Assembly: GCA_025526915.1 (NCBI GenBank)
Contig: JAHLKH010000095.1
Span: 1 to 64,000, forward strand
DNA: 64,000 nt
Origin: Entophlyctis helioformis
Lineage: Eukaryota; Chytridiomycota; Chytridiomycetes; Chytridiales; Chytriomycetaceae
Direction of reading: 5' to 3'
The stretch's first letter is position 1, and every line of letters begins with the position of its first letter. Positions 9,625 through 26,683 of the stretch are shown here, piece after piece. Below the pieces are notes generated by a model. It had not been told where the DNA came from. It was given only the letters and a program-made list of their open reading frames with translations, and ran no database searches. Both the position numbers and the translations under genes were made by a program.

Positions 9625-12600
9625 TCAGGGCTTCCGCGTACCAAACAGTGCACCAAGCAGGCCCGTCGATGCGGCAGGTGCAGGCGCAGGCGACGGTGCA
9701 CGTGCATGTGCAGGCGTGGGCGTCAAAGGCGTCGCCGGGGATGAGCCCGCCCCCGACGGCCCAGGCATCGAAATGGACGCACGTAGCGACATCGCCGCGT
9801 CGGCCGCGTCGCCTGTTTGCTGCTGCTGCTGCTGTTGTTGTTGTTGCTGCTGCACGCTCGACTCGCTCTGCAGAAACGAGATCCACATGTCCACAAAGCT
9901 CTGCAACCACGGGTCAGCACAGCGCACCGCCAGCCATCGCAGCGCACAGACGATCGACATGACCAACGCACCTCGCTTGACCCGCCCGCTGCGTCCAACC
10001 GCACAGGGCTCGTGACCGATCCGCCTGATCCTGACCCTGACCCTGAGCCGCCAGGCGTCCGCGACAGACCAACCGCATACTTTTCGTCGTCGCTGAGCTT
10101 GAGGACGCCTGCAATGAGCCGCAGGATCTCAAACCGCTTGCTGTCGCCGCGCGCCGCTGACAGGAACCCGACAATCAGGTTGGCCACGAGCCGGCGGTCC
10201 ACGTTCTCGTCCGCGCCGCCGTTGCGCATCCGCCGCATCGCCTCGGCGAGATGCGACTGCACCTGCACAAGATCGTGCCGCAGCTTGCCAATGAGCACGT
10301 TCTTGTCCTGCAGCTCTTGCTCGAGGTGGGCTCCTGACCGTGCGCGGTCGCCCAGGGCGGCGAGATCAGCCTCGGCTCGCTGCGCACGGCTGCGGTACTC
10401 TTCGAGCGTCTCCGACGCCGCCTCGAGCTTGCGCCGCACCACAGCCACGGCATCGTCAATCTCGGCGTTCTTGGTCGCCTCAAACTGCTCGAGCACGCGC
10501 TGCAGGTTGACCATGGACGTCTGGTCTTGCTCCACTCGCGCCTTGAGCAGCTCCACGTGCCGCAGCGACTGTCCGAGCTCTTCCTTCATCTCCTCGACGC
10601 TCTGCTCCGCTTGCCGCGCGGCCGTCTGCGCCGCTTCCGACGCCTGCTCCCACTGCTCACGCTCGCTCTCCAAAATGCTAATCTGGCGCTCGTATTCCTG
10701 CACCTTGGTCTCGAGCCCGAGCGTCTCTTGCGTGCGCGTGTCTTCGACCTCGACGAGGTACATGCGCAGCCGCTCAAGCTCGCCGTGCTGCTTCTCCAGC
10801 TGCTCGTGCGCATTCGAGAGATCCGTCTGCAAGCGAAGCATCTCGTCTGACGAGGACGCCGTGGTCAAGTTGACCGACTGATAGGCCTGGGTGAGATTGG
10901 CGACCTGCACTTCTAGCGCAACCTTTTGCTCCTCAATGGCTGCAATCTCGGCGCGCAGCCTGTTCGACTCGTCCTGCAAATTGCTTATGTCAGCCGCCTC
11001 GTCCCATCCGTTCGCCATCCGTTTGCCATCCATTGGCAATAAGGATGCTTACCATTTCCGCTTGGAGCTTGGACCCAACAACGCTCTTCATGCTAGTGAG
11101 CTTGTCCATCAGCAGCGTGCGCTCGCTGTGCAGCTGCTCGTTTTCCTCAGCAAGCTGCTGCGACATGACCTGCTGCTGCACCAGCGATGCCTGTGTCTGG
11201 TCAATCTGCTGCACAAGCTCGGCAATACGCGCATCGTAACCTGCAGTCGCCTGCTCAAGCGCTGCATGCGTGCCATCACACACCGTGCACGACACAGGTC
11301 AGTCGGGCTGGAGCAGCAAGGAAGCGATGCTGCCGTCACATTACCATTCTTGTCTGCAATAAACTGCTGCTCGAGCTCGATCATCTGGCGATCCTTGTCG
11401 CCCACGGCATGGAACAGACGCGGCACAAGCTGCTCAAGCCCCAGAACCGCGTCGACAACCGGTGTTGGTGCACCTTCCAGCACATCTACTGCACGCGGCT
11501 GGTCCGACGATGGAGATGCCAGTGCGACCAGAACTTGGACGAGCCCGTCCACCCATGCCACATCCACCGTCTCGGCAGGCACAGCGGAGGCGGTCTCGTT
11601 TCTGGCTTCGGCCAGAGCCTGCTGAGCCTGGTCGAGCTCATCGCGCAGGGCCTGGATCGACCCGGACAGCTCGTGAACACGCGCAGCAGCCTTGCCCGCG
11701 GCGTCTTCCCAGGAACGGCACTGCTCCTGCACCGCATCGCCACGTCTGCGCAGCTCCGCAACCTCATCTACAAGCCCCTGGATCGTCGCATCGCTCTTTG
11801 CCTTGGCTTCGCGGCCCGCAGCAACAAGCTGTGCGAGCTCGTCACGGTGCAGTGCACTCTCTTGCTCCATGGTCGACTCAAACGTCTCGTTCATCCGTGC
11901 ACGCTCCGCTTCCAGCGCTGACCGCTGCGTCTCGGTTTCGGCCAGACGGGTCTCCAAGTCCAGCGCGCGTGCCTCGAGATCGTGGATCCGCCCTTCGAGG
12001 TCGGCCGTGAGCTGAGCGACCTTGGCATCCGCGTCGTGACGAGATGAAGCAGCCGCAGATGCCAACTGCGTCTGTGCATCCGCCAACTGGCTGCGAACCG
12101 ACTCGAGCTGAGACTGCAGCTGCTGGACAGTGCTCTCATGCTCTGCCGCGAGAGTGGCCATGTCTGCGTTGTGGCGGTCGGACGCCAACGCTGCTGACGC
12201 GAGCGACTCTTCCAGTTGGGCAATCTGCTGTTGGAGCGACTCTGCATACGCTTGCGACTCTGCGATGGCCGCATGGTATCGATCCACGTCCTGCTGCAGC
12301 TGCGCACTGCGGCTGCGCTCCGCTTGAAGCGCTTCTTCAAGCTGGGAAATCTGCTGCTGCGACATGGCCAATGCCTCGCTGTCTTGAGCGTCAGCCGTCG
12401 TAGCTGCAGATGGTGTTGCCGCGGCTGCTGCCAAGGTCTGGTTCTCGGCCAAGAGCCGCTTGATCTTTTCGGCAGCCGCTGCCTTGAGACGTGCCAGCTG
12501 CGACACCAGCTCGTCCTCCTTGGCCTTGGACTCGGCAAGGCGCGTCTCCATCAGCGCTTGAACATCAGCAAGCTCTGCAGACAACGCCGACTCGCGCTCG

Positions 12601-14455
12601 CCATGTTGGTGGACAAGCTGATCCATCTTGGCGTGCAGCTGTGCAAGCTGGTCGCTGGTATCGCTGCTGCCGTGTGCGGAAACGGTTGCTTGCTGCAGAT
12701 TGGCAGCAGCCTCGAGTAACTGTGCGCGCACGGTTGCAAGCTCTTCCTGTGCCGTCTGCAGATCATGGCCAAGCTGCGACTCGCGCACCTGTGATTCTTG
12801 CTCTAGAGTCGCAATGGCCGCTTGTGCCTGCTGCAGTTGCTGCGAAACCGTGGTAACATCCGCTTGTGCCCGACTTGCAGCTTCGTTGTGGCTGGACTGT
12901 AGAGCAGATAGCTCGGCCACCAGCTGCTGCTTCTCGGCCTGGAGCACCTCGATCTGGTCATGAGCCTGAGCGAGAGATGCCAACGCTTGACTGTCCTTGG
13001 AACGATCCTCCTCAAGCAAGCCCATCTGGTCCAACAGCCGCTGGCGATCGGCGGATACAGCGGACAGCTCCTGCTCAACAGCATCAAGGCGTGCTTGCAG
13101 TGACTCTTGCGATGCCTTGTGTTGCTCCTGAGCTTGGCGCAGCTCGCGTCGCAGCTCGGCGATGACAGCCGACTGATCGCTGTCCACGGCCGCCTCTTTC
13201 GGCTCGTCCGTCTTGAGCATTTCGTCGCCCCAGCTTTCGTCGCCCCATCCGTCGGCATCTGCTGGTGCATCAGCTGGCCCTGCTGGTGTCGGCGACGATG
13301 TCTGCGGCTTGGCACTTGTTGGCGAATCCTTGGCAGCCGCAGCCGCAGCAGCAGCAGCATGGGTCGACGACATGCTGGCAAGAGCAGACTCGGCAGCAGC
13401 AAGCTTGTCTGCAAGCTCCTTGCGGGCCGCCTCGGATCGCTCCCAGTCGCCCTTGAGGTCTGTGAGCTCTTCCTCCCACTGCGCCGTCTTGTCCTCAAAC
13501 ACTGCGGTGGCGTCTGCAAGCCGTTTCTTGAGCTGCTGAATCTCGAATCCATGCTCAACAGGCGAGCCAGGCGATGCAGGAAGGCGAGCCATTTCAGTGA
13601 GCTGGCGCTCCATCGCATTCGACTGGCCCTGGGCGTCCAGCAGTCGTGTTTCCAGGTTGTGGATCTGGGCTTGCAGCGCATGCTGATGCTGATGGTGCTC
13701 GGCGGTCAGTCGGCCAATGACCTCTGACTGCTGCTCCTGCGGTAGCATGTCGGTGCTGCGATCAGCCTGGAGCTCGGCCACCAGGCCCTCGAGTCGCGCA
13801 TTTTCGGCAGCTAGATCTTGGCTTTCCTGTTCATGCTTGCGCTGGCGCTCTCCAAACGCCGCGACGGTTGCGGCAAGACGCTCGTTGTCCGTTTCGAGCT
13901 CGTGGATGCGGTCACGCAGCCCAGCTTCGCCGGCCGTGCCTTGGGAAACTGCTGCGTCAAGATCGTGGGCTAGTCTGCGGTTTTCAGACTCTGAGGCAGA
14001 CAGCTGCTGGCCAAGACTGGCAAGCTGGGCTTCGAGGTCTGCCACGCGAGCATGTGCGGCATCCTTGGCAGCGGCAGCCGCCTGTGACTCGGCGGCGTCT
14101 TGCTGCTGTTGCTGCTGGATCTTGGCGACATAGGCCTCGAGATCGGTGACTCTGGCCTCCAGCTCAGCGCGAGCATCGACAGCTTCGCGAGCGACACGCT
14201 CCAGCTCGTCGTTCTTGGCACGCAAAGACGCCACCAGATCGGACTGGCCGTTGGCTGCATCGTTGGCGGTGTCCTTGGCGGCTGCATCCGGCTGATCGAG
14301 CGACGGGGATCCGCGCGCCTTGGTCTCGGCAAGCTCCGTCTCGAGACGAGCGTTGGAGGCAGACAGCTGCTTGATGTACGCCACCGCTTTGGTCAGCTTC
14401 TCCTGCAGCAGCTGCACACGTGTCAGCGCCTCGTCGGCGGCCGTGGGCGACGTCG

Positions 14456-14487
<32 letters not shown>

Positions 14488-15012
14488 TGGGCTGCGGCCT
14501 CGAGCTGCTGCACGAGCTGCGTGATGCGCACGTCTCTGGCGGCCACCTCCTGTGACAGCTCCGCCTGCAGCCGCACCAGCTCGCTCTTGAGGCGTTCGTT
14601 GTGAGCGTGCAGCTGGCGCACCGTGAGCTGCGGGTCGGACTGCGGGTCGGCGACTGCATCCGCATCCTGCGCATCAAAGGACGCAGGTCCGGTGTCTGTG
14701 CCGCCATCCACGGGGTGTTAGTCTGCAGCATGTCTGCAGCATCTCCGTAGCATCTCCGTAGCATGTCCGTAGCATGCAGCCGTGCTGGGTGGCTTGTGCA
14801 GTTCACGCACCCGTTGAACCTCGTGCAGCCGCTCGCTGCATGCCGCCGTGCCGGTCGCCGTGGCCTTGCTGGCCGTCGTGGAGACCGTCGGGGTCGACAA
14901 ACTGCGGGTCGTCGTCCTGCAGAGCGTTCTCGGCCAGATTCTTCATCTTGGTCGCCAACGAGCCCAGGCTGCCCGCCAGCTTGGCCGTGTCCACGTTCGG
15001 GAACCACGACAT
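9625..15012 (-). CDS. RUD3: Long coiled-coil golgin with C-terminal GRAB domain (Rud3/GMAP-210 type)
   Basis: Predicted 1,654-aa cis-Golgi tether. Exons: 14886-15012, 11345-14695, 11053-11261, 9972-10973, 9625-9900; phases 1, 1, 0, 0. The N-terminus (MSWFPNVDTAKLAGSLGSL) is a small-residue/Ser-rich amphipathic stretch resembling the ALPS curvature sensor of GMAP-210. The next about 1,350 residues are almost uninterrupted Glu/Gln/Ala/Leu heptads, with a polyglutamine run near 14457-14490. Close to the C-terminus NLIVGFLSAARGDSKRFEIL followed by RLIAGVLKLSDDEK is the GRAB domain that binds Arf1-GTP in Rud3 and GMAP-210. A VDMWISFLQSES tail and a second poly-Gln run end the protein. The exon 1 to 2 intron contains a CTAAC branch site. 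Start chosen as the only ATG that gives the ALPS-like segment. Confidence 0.88.
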
Positions 15013-15124
15013 CGTCGAGATGACTTGTGTTGGTGTAAGTGCCAGATGCGTTCATTGCAAGAAGCCAATGGAATAGTCTATAAGATAATATGGAGACGAC
15101 GACAACAACAACGACAACGACGAC

Positions 15125-16780
15125 TCAGGAGGGTGGTGCTGCCAACAGATCGTCGTTCATGGCGCTGAATGCCCGCCGGCACTCGTTCACGACGAAAAAC
15201 GTCACGGCCGACGACGGTGCAGCTTTGAGCACGCTCGGGAGAATGCCCTTGTACAGCGCAAGCACGCCCTCGTGCTTGACAATCTGCACGACTGTCCGGA
15301 GAATGCCGTGCGAGTACCGCGGCACATCAGTGACAATGATCGCGTTGCGGACAGGCCCTTGCACCTGAAGGCGTTTGCGGATCACGTCCAGAGGCATCAC
15401 GGCGGCTTTGCTGACAACGCCAGCAAGGCCACCGCAGATGATCTCCTGCCAGTCTTTGGTCCAGTGGTGCAATGTCGGTGCCACAGTCTGTCGCCCACAG
15501 CACAGCGCGTCAGTGGATCGTGGGGGCGATGGTGGCGAGACACTGCAAAAACAAGCGCACCTGCATCTGGCCAAACAGCCGCTTGAAGAAGCGATGCGAC
15601 TCAAACACGAGGCCCATCTGAGGCACAATCTGGATGAGCGACGGCACGATGCCGCGATAGAAACCATGCAGTCCTTCCTTGCGTCCAATCTCCCACACTG
15701 CGCCAAACACGGACTTGTAGATGGACTTTGTGTGCTGGACAGCGAACTGCGTGCGCAGCAGGTCCAGTGGATATGTCGCCAGCGTGGACACTGTGCCGGC
15801 GGCTGCACCTGCAACAAAAGTGTGCATGGATTGTGGAACATGCGTAAACACGAGCGAGTCCTGTCCATGGTGTCAGTCGACGTGCAGTCTCGCATGGCCC
15901 AGACCCACAACACACCTTTCGCTTGGCATCCTTCAGCAACTCATGGAAGATGCAGAACTGGATGGCGCCGTACGTTAGATACAGATACTCTGCAGGCATG
16001 TTGCCCTTCCACAGCCCCTGTCGACGCAAACATATCAGCTGTAAAACCATGCCAGTTGACGATCCGTGTGGAAGCAGCACTTACCCGCAAGCCTTCCTCG
16101 CGCACAATGACGCGGAATGTGTGTAGAATGCTTCGGTACTTGCGCTTGGACGCAGCATCTGCAGATCGGTTAATGACCTTTGCCTCTGTCGGTTGCAGCT
16201 GTGCGTAGACCAGCGGGCATGCATCGGCAGATCGCCATCGGGCCACCATCATTGGCAGATCCGATCCCGGATAAACAAGCGAGCGAGCGAGGCGGCGAGG
16301 GCGAGGGCGATGGGGCCGATGATCAGTTCATGTGCACTGCGTCGAGGCATTAGGCATGGGAGGAGGGGCAGCAGCAGCAGCAGAAGCAGACCACCAGCGA
16401 TTGTGGATGGGAACGCATGCGTACCTGCAGTCTGATGGGCCAAAATGTGGCGGTCGACGGCGTGCGAACAGCGGCCAAGTCAAGCAGCCATGCAGTCAGC
16501 CAGACATGCAGTCAGCCAGGCAGGCAGTCAGAAGCAGGGATGGTGAGCACAGGGCTGGCCCGGCAATGACTGCTGTGGACGCACGCAACAGCATGGCGCC
16601 GCATGCAGTGTGCACGCATGTGTGCACTTGAAGGCGGCAAGGCAAGCGGCCAGCGGCCGGCAGCGCACACACCTGATTTTGACCACGTCGAGGGGAGCAA
16701 TGACGAAGCGAGAGACGATGCCGGCAATGGCGCCGCTGGCTGCGTTCTGCATGGGCGTGACGTTGAGCGGCCGTCTCTGC

Positions 16781-16839
<59 letters not shown>

Positions 16840-16845
16840 CTGCAT
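15125..16845 (-). CDS. TPC1: Mitochondrial thiamine pyrophosphate carrier-like protein
   Basis: Predicted 351-aa mitochondrial carrier. Exons: 16669-16845, 16085-16198, 15916-16017, 15561-15860, 15125-15487, all phase 0. It begins with a run of about 20 glutamines. The three carrier signatures are present: APLDVVKIR, YPLDLLRTQ and MPLDVIRKR (Px[DE]xx[KR]). LWKGNMPAEYLYLTYGAIQF is typical of the TPC1/SLC25A19 subgroup that imports thiamine pyrophosphate into mitochondria. The exon 1 donor was placed after TGT (GTGCGC) because only this keeps phase; a donor five bases earlier would break the frame. Its start codon is 50 bp from that of tafazzin on the other strand. Family assignment is firm, the substrate is by subgroup resemblance. 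Confidence 0.87.
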
Positions 16846-16895
16846 GGCGTTGAATGTCAAAAGCAGAGTAGAGTGTTAACAATTTTCTCCACCAC
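16846..16895. promoter_or_regulatory. Shared promoter region of TPC1-like and tafazzin genes
   Basis: Only 50 bp lie between the two divergent start codons, so transcription and translation starts of both genes must lie very close together or in each other's 5' region. No TATA box is evident. Confidence 0.6.
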
Positions 16896-18073
16896 ATGGA
16901 CAAAGCCGTTTCGACGACCATTATAGGTGAGGCGCATACAAAGACCAGCAGACAGACGAGCAGACAGTCAGACAAGCGGACCAGCTGCACTCTGCTGCAC
17001 GGCATGCCCCGCCAGCGCTCTTGCTACCATGGATTGCGCCGCTTGCTGACGGCCAGCCGGTCCCGTGAATGCGCCAAACGCACACAGCGCTCGCAGGCGG
17101 CGTCTGCAAGACGTGGATCAAGCACGGCACAGCGCTGCAGGTGTTCAACGACCACCACCTGCATGCGGTGCTGGCCCGCAAGGACCGGCCGCTCATCTCG
17201 GTCTGCAACCACGGCGCCACGCTGGACGATCCTATTCTCTTTGGTTGGTCCTCGGCCTTGACTCCCCCACCGCCGTCGCCGCACGCTGCAGCTGGTTTTC
17301 TTGGCTGACTCGACCCAACCGACGATGGCCATGGTTGGCCGCCACGCCAGGATACTTGCCGTGGAAGACGCTGCTGGACGTTTCGAGCATGCGCTGGTCG
17401 CTCGGCGCCAAAGAGATTTGCTTCACGAACCCGTTCACGTCGTGGTTCTTTGGCGCTGGGCAGGTGCTGCCCATCGTGCGAGGCACGGGAGTGTACCAGC
17501 CGTCCATGAACCGCGCCGTCGATCTGCTCAATGACAATCGCTGGGTGCACATCTTTTCCGAAGGTGTGTATCTGGCGGTTGAGGTTACCGTCACGATTGC
17601 AGTCGCAGTTGCCGGCTAGGTGGTAGACTGACCGAGTATCGTCATGATGAGCAGGCAGAGTCAACCAGCAAAGGGAAATGCTGCGCTTCAAATGGGGCAT
17701 TGGCCGTTTAGTGCTGGATGCGCGCACGCCGCCCCTTGTGCTGCCCTTTTACCAGCGCGGCATGGAGACCATGGTGCCGCTTGGCCAGCACTATCCGACA
17801 CCCTTTACAAAGGTCGTCATGGCGTTTGGAGAGCCGATCGACTTTCGGGAACACTTGCCGCTCCTTCAATCGTCTTCCCCGTCCACCTACAGCCATGCCA
17901 ATGACGCCAGCAGCAGGAGCCAGCCGGTGCATTCTTTCACTGACGCAATCCCTGGCGATCCTTCGCTTCCATCAGCTGACATGGAGCGCCGCATCCTCGT
18001 CACTCGGCTCGTGCAGGACCGTGTCGAACACTTGAAAAAGTTTGTTGACAAGGTCTACTACGAGAGTGAATGA
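16896..18073 (+). CDS. TAZ1: Tafazzin, cardiolipin-remodelling transacylase
   Basis: Predicted 272-aa mitochondrial phospholipid-lysophospholipid transacylase that remodels cardiolipin. Exons: 16896-16926, 17088-17243, 17351-17563, 17655-18073; every junction is phase 1. The acyltransferase HX4D motif is seen in NHGATLDDP. The family blocks RWSLGAKEICFTNPFTSWFF, GAGQVLPIVRG, HIFSEGRVN (usually FPEG) and LRFKWGIGRL follow in order. A C-terminal amphipathic segment ends YYESE. The first exon codes only ten residues plus one base, so the N-terminal membrane anchor is short. Convergent with PIG-A (127 bp apart) and divergent from the TPC1-like gene; both partners act in mitochondria. Confidence 0.93.
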
Positions 18074-18199
18074 ACACCGACCAGCAAGCGGCAAGCCATC
18101 AAGGTCTATCTATTCGGGGCCATTTTCTTTTCTACAAGAGCGCAGGGGGCTGCGCGTGTGCACTCGCGAAGAGGCATTGCGTGGTGCGGATCTGGCGCA

Positions 18200-20394
<2,195 letters not shown>

Positions 20395-20448
20395 CGCGTC
20401 TGGCTTGGGTCCGCCGGGATTGCCGGATCTCGGTCAAACTGTCAACAA

Positions 20449-20520
20449 GCGAGTGCATCAGCGAATGCATCAGCGAATGGATCAGCGAGTGCATAAGCGA
20501 GTGCATAAGCGAATGCATGA
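20449..20520. repeat. Six-copy 12-bp repeat upstream of PIG-A
   Basis: Six units of GCGARTGCATMA-type sequence, exactly 12 bp apart, in the 283 bp between the PIG-A start and the 3' end of the mGPDH gene. The rest of that gap is a CT-rich CACTCTCTC tract (20581-20640). Confidence 0.85.
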
Positions 20521-20676
20521 TTCATTCGACGCTTAAAGACCTTGGCGACTGCCGATCTGCGGCCTGTGCAAAGTGCCGCCTTCTCTTCCTCTCTCACTCT
20601 CTCACTCCCACTCACTCTCTCACATCACAGCTGACACCGCCACTCCCGCTCCCACTCCCAAAACTACATTTCCTGC

Positions 20677-23600
20677 CTAGACACCGCCTCCGCTGCGGTC
20701 GGTCGGGAACTGCTGGCGCTCCTCGTACTTGGCCACGATCCGTGCAAACTTGGACCGCGACCGAATGTCCTTGACGGCAGCAAGCACCTCGAGGAACTCT
20801 TCATACTCGATCGATCCAGAGTGGTTGAGGTCCACCTCGTCCATGACCGAGGCAAGGTCTTCCGGGCTGATCGAGTGGCCAATCTTGTCGAGCGCAAGCC
20901 CAAAGTCCTTCTTGGAGATCGTGCCGTCGCGGTCATAGTCGAGCTTGTTGAACACCTCGCGGTAAAAGGCGAGCTCCGTCGGGAGGAAGTGCGTGCGCGC
21001 AAAGAACCGTGCCTGGTCCTGCGAGAGCGTGGCAATCACTGGCTTGGCTCCGTTGGCCGGGAACATGGTCTTGTCCTTGATCGTCAGGCCCATGCTCATG
21101 AGGAACTGCGTCGTCTCTTCAATCTCCTTTTGCTTGCGCTTGCGGTCCCAGCCAAGCTCCTGCGCCATAATCTCGACAATCCGCGGCAGTGCCGCCAGTG
21201 TCGCCTGTGCATTCAGGAAGCTCAGGCGCAAGCGGCGTGCGACAACATCCTGTACACGGCCATAGCATTCACACGGTCAGTTTCGATCGCGGATCTCGAC
21301 TTGGCCGCACAGCAAGGCCGGCACAACTTACCACGGCAGTGCATGCGTATTCGCGCTGGCAAGCATAGCGGACTTCGGCTTCAATGTACGGATATCCAGG
21401 AGCAACGCGCACGCCGAAGATGGGCCAGCGCGTGCCGGTCTGGGCGGCAAGGGCCGCAACAGCCCACGCACGATCTCCATAGCTGTCCGAGAGGTGCTGA
21501 GCGACTTCCGTCTCGAGTCCAAAGTGCTGGATGAGCTTGATAAACATGGTCTTGGACCAGCCTGCACTGCCAATCAGCGGCAGGTGCTCGGTGATGCAAG
21601 GTCCTGTCGGCTTCAGGTCTGCAGAGCCGCACACAGGGGCAGTGCAAGGTAAGCAGGCTGATCAAACAATGGCTCAAGTGCAGCTATGCCCAAGCAAACG
21701 TACCAAACACTTCAATGGCCTTGTCAATGGTCTCCTGAGCCATCGAACGGAACGTGGTCCACTTGCCGCCGGCAATCGTGAGCAGGCCAGACGGCGAGAC
21801 GTTGATCATGTGGTTGCGGACCAGGGCTGCCGTGTTCTTGGCTGCAGGGTCGCGAACCAGAGGGCGGATGCCCGACCATGCAGCAAGCACGTCGCCGCGG
21901 CGAACCTTGATCTCTGCATGGCGCGTCATCCAAGGCATTGAACAGCATCGTCAATGACATGCCCACAGCAAGCGCAGAGCGAATGGTAAGAGCTGCTTAC
22001 CAGGCGCCAGGTAGTTGGAGACTTCCTTGAGGAGCCAGTTGATGTCGTCGTCGTTAGGGATGGGGTTGTGCGTGACCTGTGTCGGCGTGTCTGTGGTGCC
22101 AACAATGACGCTGCCCTGCCAAGGCAGGAAGAAGATGACACGGCCATCGCTCGTGTTGGGGTCGAGCAAGCCCATATTGCGGGGCGAGAAGTAGTTGGGC
22201 AGGATAATGTGCACGCCAGCGCTGGGGGCAACAATCTCCTGTGCCTGAGCGCCGCCGTCCAGCTTGCGGATGCCGTCTGTGAAGGGGCCAGTGGCGTTGA
22301 TGACACCCTGTGAGGCGGCACACGAGACAGCAAGCGGTTAGGCACGATGCGGAATGGGGCGGACTCGGCGAGTGGCCGTGAGTGGGAAAGAAGGACACGC
22401 ACCTTGGCGCGAATGTTCCACGTGTCGCCCGTGAGCGTGTCGCGGACAACAACACCGTACAGCTCCTCGTCGCCCAGATCAAACCTGTCCTTGTTGATCA
22501 GACGGGCACGCTTGAGGAGACCCACAACCTCGACATGGTTGGCAATGGCAGCGCCATGCGCGGCGGCCGTGAGCGCAATCGCGACGTTCATGCGCGAATC
22601 GTTGTGAGCGCCTGGCAAGAGTGCGGTCTGTGTTAGCCCGATGCTCCGAGTCTAGATCAATGCAGGTGCTGGAAGCAACGCATCGCATACCGTCATAGTA
22701 GATGATGGCACCCTTGACCTTGTCCTTTTGGAGCATCGGGAACGCTTCCAGAGCACGAGACTTTGTCAAAAAGTACGAGTGGGACAGACCCTCGGAGCCA
22801 GCAAACACGTCGTAGGCCTTTGCACCAGCCCAGTAGTACGGGATCTTCCACCACCTGTGACGGGCGCATGCGCCAGCCGGCCGGTTAGTCTTGGCCACAA
22901 CGCACGAGAGCCGTGGGATCATCAACGGCGACATACTGGGTCACAGGCAGCATGATGGGCAGCTGGTAGGATAGATACGGCGCAATCTTAAGGAAGACGC
23001 CGCGCTCGTGCAGAGCCTCGCGCACCAGCTTGTACTGCTCGTAGTCGAGCTCCATGAACGCCTTTTCGAGGTAACGCACGCCGCCATGCACGAGCTTGGT
23101 GCTGCGCGAGCTCGTGCCTGCATGTGCCGCAGAGATGCGCAGAGGAAGAGCGGGAAGAAAAAGCCGCCGAGGGATCCGAAGAAGACGGCGAGCACGCAAG
23201 AGTAGCACGCCAGCCAGCCCGTCAGTCAGCCAGTGAGAGTCGGTCAGCCAGCTTGTCCGTGTCCATGCGCACATCTGTTCGTCCAAAGCATTCACATGCT
23301 TGTCTGCAAGTGGCGGCGATGCTCGTGTGGCTGGGCACTGCATTGGGCACTGCGACAGCCGGCAACGACAGCAACGACAGCATGTGAATGCCATCTGGGC
23401 CGGCTGGCTGAGCAGGCGAGGGTCGGAGCGTGAATGTACCCCGCCAGCCTCTGCAGCCGTGGCCCCAGCCGGCATCCGTCGCAGACATAGGCACAGGCAC
23501 AGACATTGGCACAGGCACAGGTACAGGCACAGGCACATTGCTGGCATGCAACCGCCAAAGCGACCAAGGCGACCAACGCACCGCTCGCAAAGTCGTCCCG

Positions 23601-24011
23601 CTCGACCAGAGCCGTCTTGAGACCGCGAGTCTGCGCATCCAAAGCACATCCGACACCGGTGGCCCCTCCTCCCACAATGACGAGGTCGTACACGGTGTCG
23701 TCGGCGGGCAGCACCGTCTTGCCGTCGCGGGTCTTGCCCTTGAGCATGTTGAGCATCTCCGTGCGGGACGGCAGCAGGGCCGACGTTGGCGACGCCTGCA
23801 GCTGCGACGAGGCAGCCGTCTTGCCCGCGCCGGCGAGAATGGCGTCGCGGGCAGACTCGGCGTAGACGCGCGAGGCTCGGACCAGCGGCTCCAGGGCATC
23901 GCCGTGCGCTTCGAGCGGGCGCTGCGACTCGACGTACTTGTACGTGGCCACCGCTGTGCCGGCTCCCACGACGGACACGAGCACCGGTCTGCGCGCAAGA
24001 ACTCTCCACAT
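20677..24011 (-). CDS. GUT2: Mitochondrial FAD glycerol-3-phosphate dehydrogenase with EF-hands
   Basis: Predicted 786-aa enzyme oxidising glycerol-3-phosphate to dihydroxyacetone phosphate and feeding electrons to ubiquinone on the outer face of the inner mitochondrial membrane. Eight exons: 23582-24011, 22937-23117, 22691-22854, 22403-22611, 22001-22307, 21704-21913, 21332-21618, 20677-21249, all in phase. The basic N-terminus ([16 protein letters not shown]) fits a presequence. FAD-binding [13 protein letters not shown], then [43 protein letters not shown] and [14 protein letters not shown] follow the family order. Near the C-terminus are EF-hand loops [12 protein letters not shown] and [12 protein letters not shown], as in animal GPD2; yeast Gut2 lacks them. 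The tail PTDRSGGGV also resembles animal GPD2. Confidence 0.95.
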
Positions 24012-24164
24012 GTTGTCTTTGGCTGCTTGGGGAGAGACGTGATTTCCAATTATATGCGGTCAGACAGTCGGCTCAATCGCAACGCCGCGAATGATTGACC
24101 CGCCACGGGCCGGTAGAAATGATGATTCAGACGCGAACAGACAGTTCATTGGGCGATGACCATT

Positions 24165-26225
<2,061 letters not shown>

Positions 26226-26267
26226 GCAGCGGAGCGGGAGAACCCGGCGGAAACGTTGTCATCTGAC

Positions 26268-26651
26268 ATGTTATCGGCTGCCCAAACTACGCATATGACG
26301 TTGGCTGACTCGCCTGCTGGCACGCCTGCTGGCACAGCCTCTGGCACAGACGCAGGCACAGCCGCCGGCACAGCCGCCGGCACCGTCGTTGGAAGGAGCG
26401 CCAACAAGAGCACAGCTGGCAGGGGCAACAAGACGGGCGTGCTCCGCGGCTTCTTCCACAACAGCGACGACTCCGACTCGTCGCTGCCATGGTCCGGCAC
26501 CGATTCTGACGAGGACTTGGGCGACGACCTGCTGCCCGACCAGCCGGCGTGCGCCATTGGCACCACGTTCAAGCACCCGGTCCGCCACTGCCCGCTTCCG
26601 CTTGGTTCTCTGCCAGCACAACACTCGGCCGGCACCGATCCTTCTGGAGCA

Positions 26652-26683
<32 letters not shown>

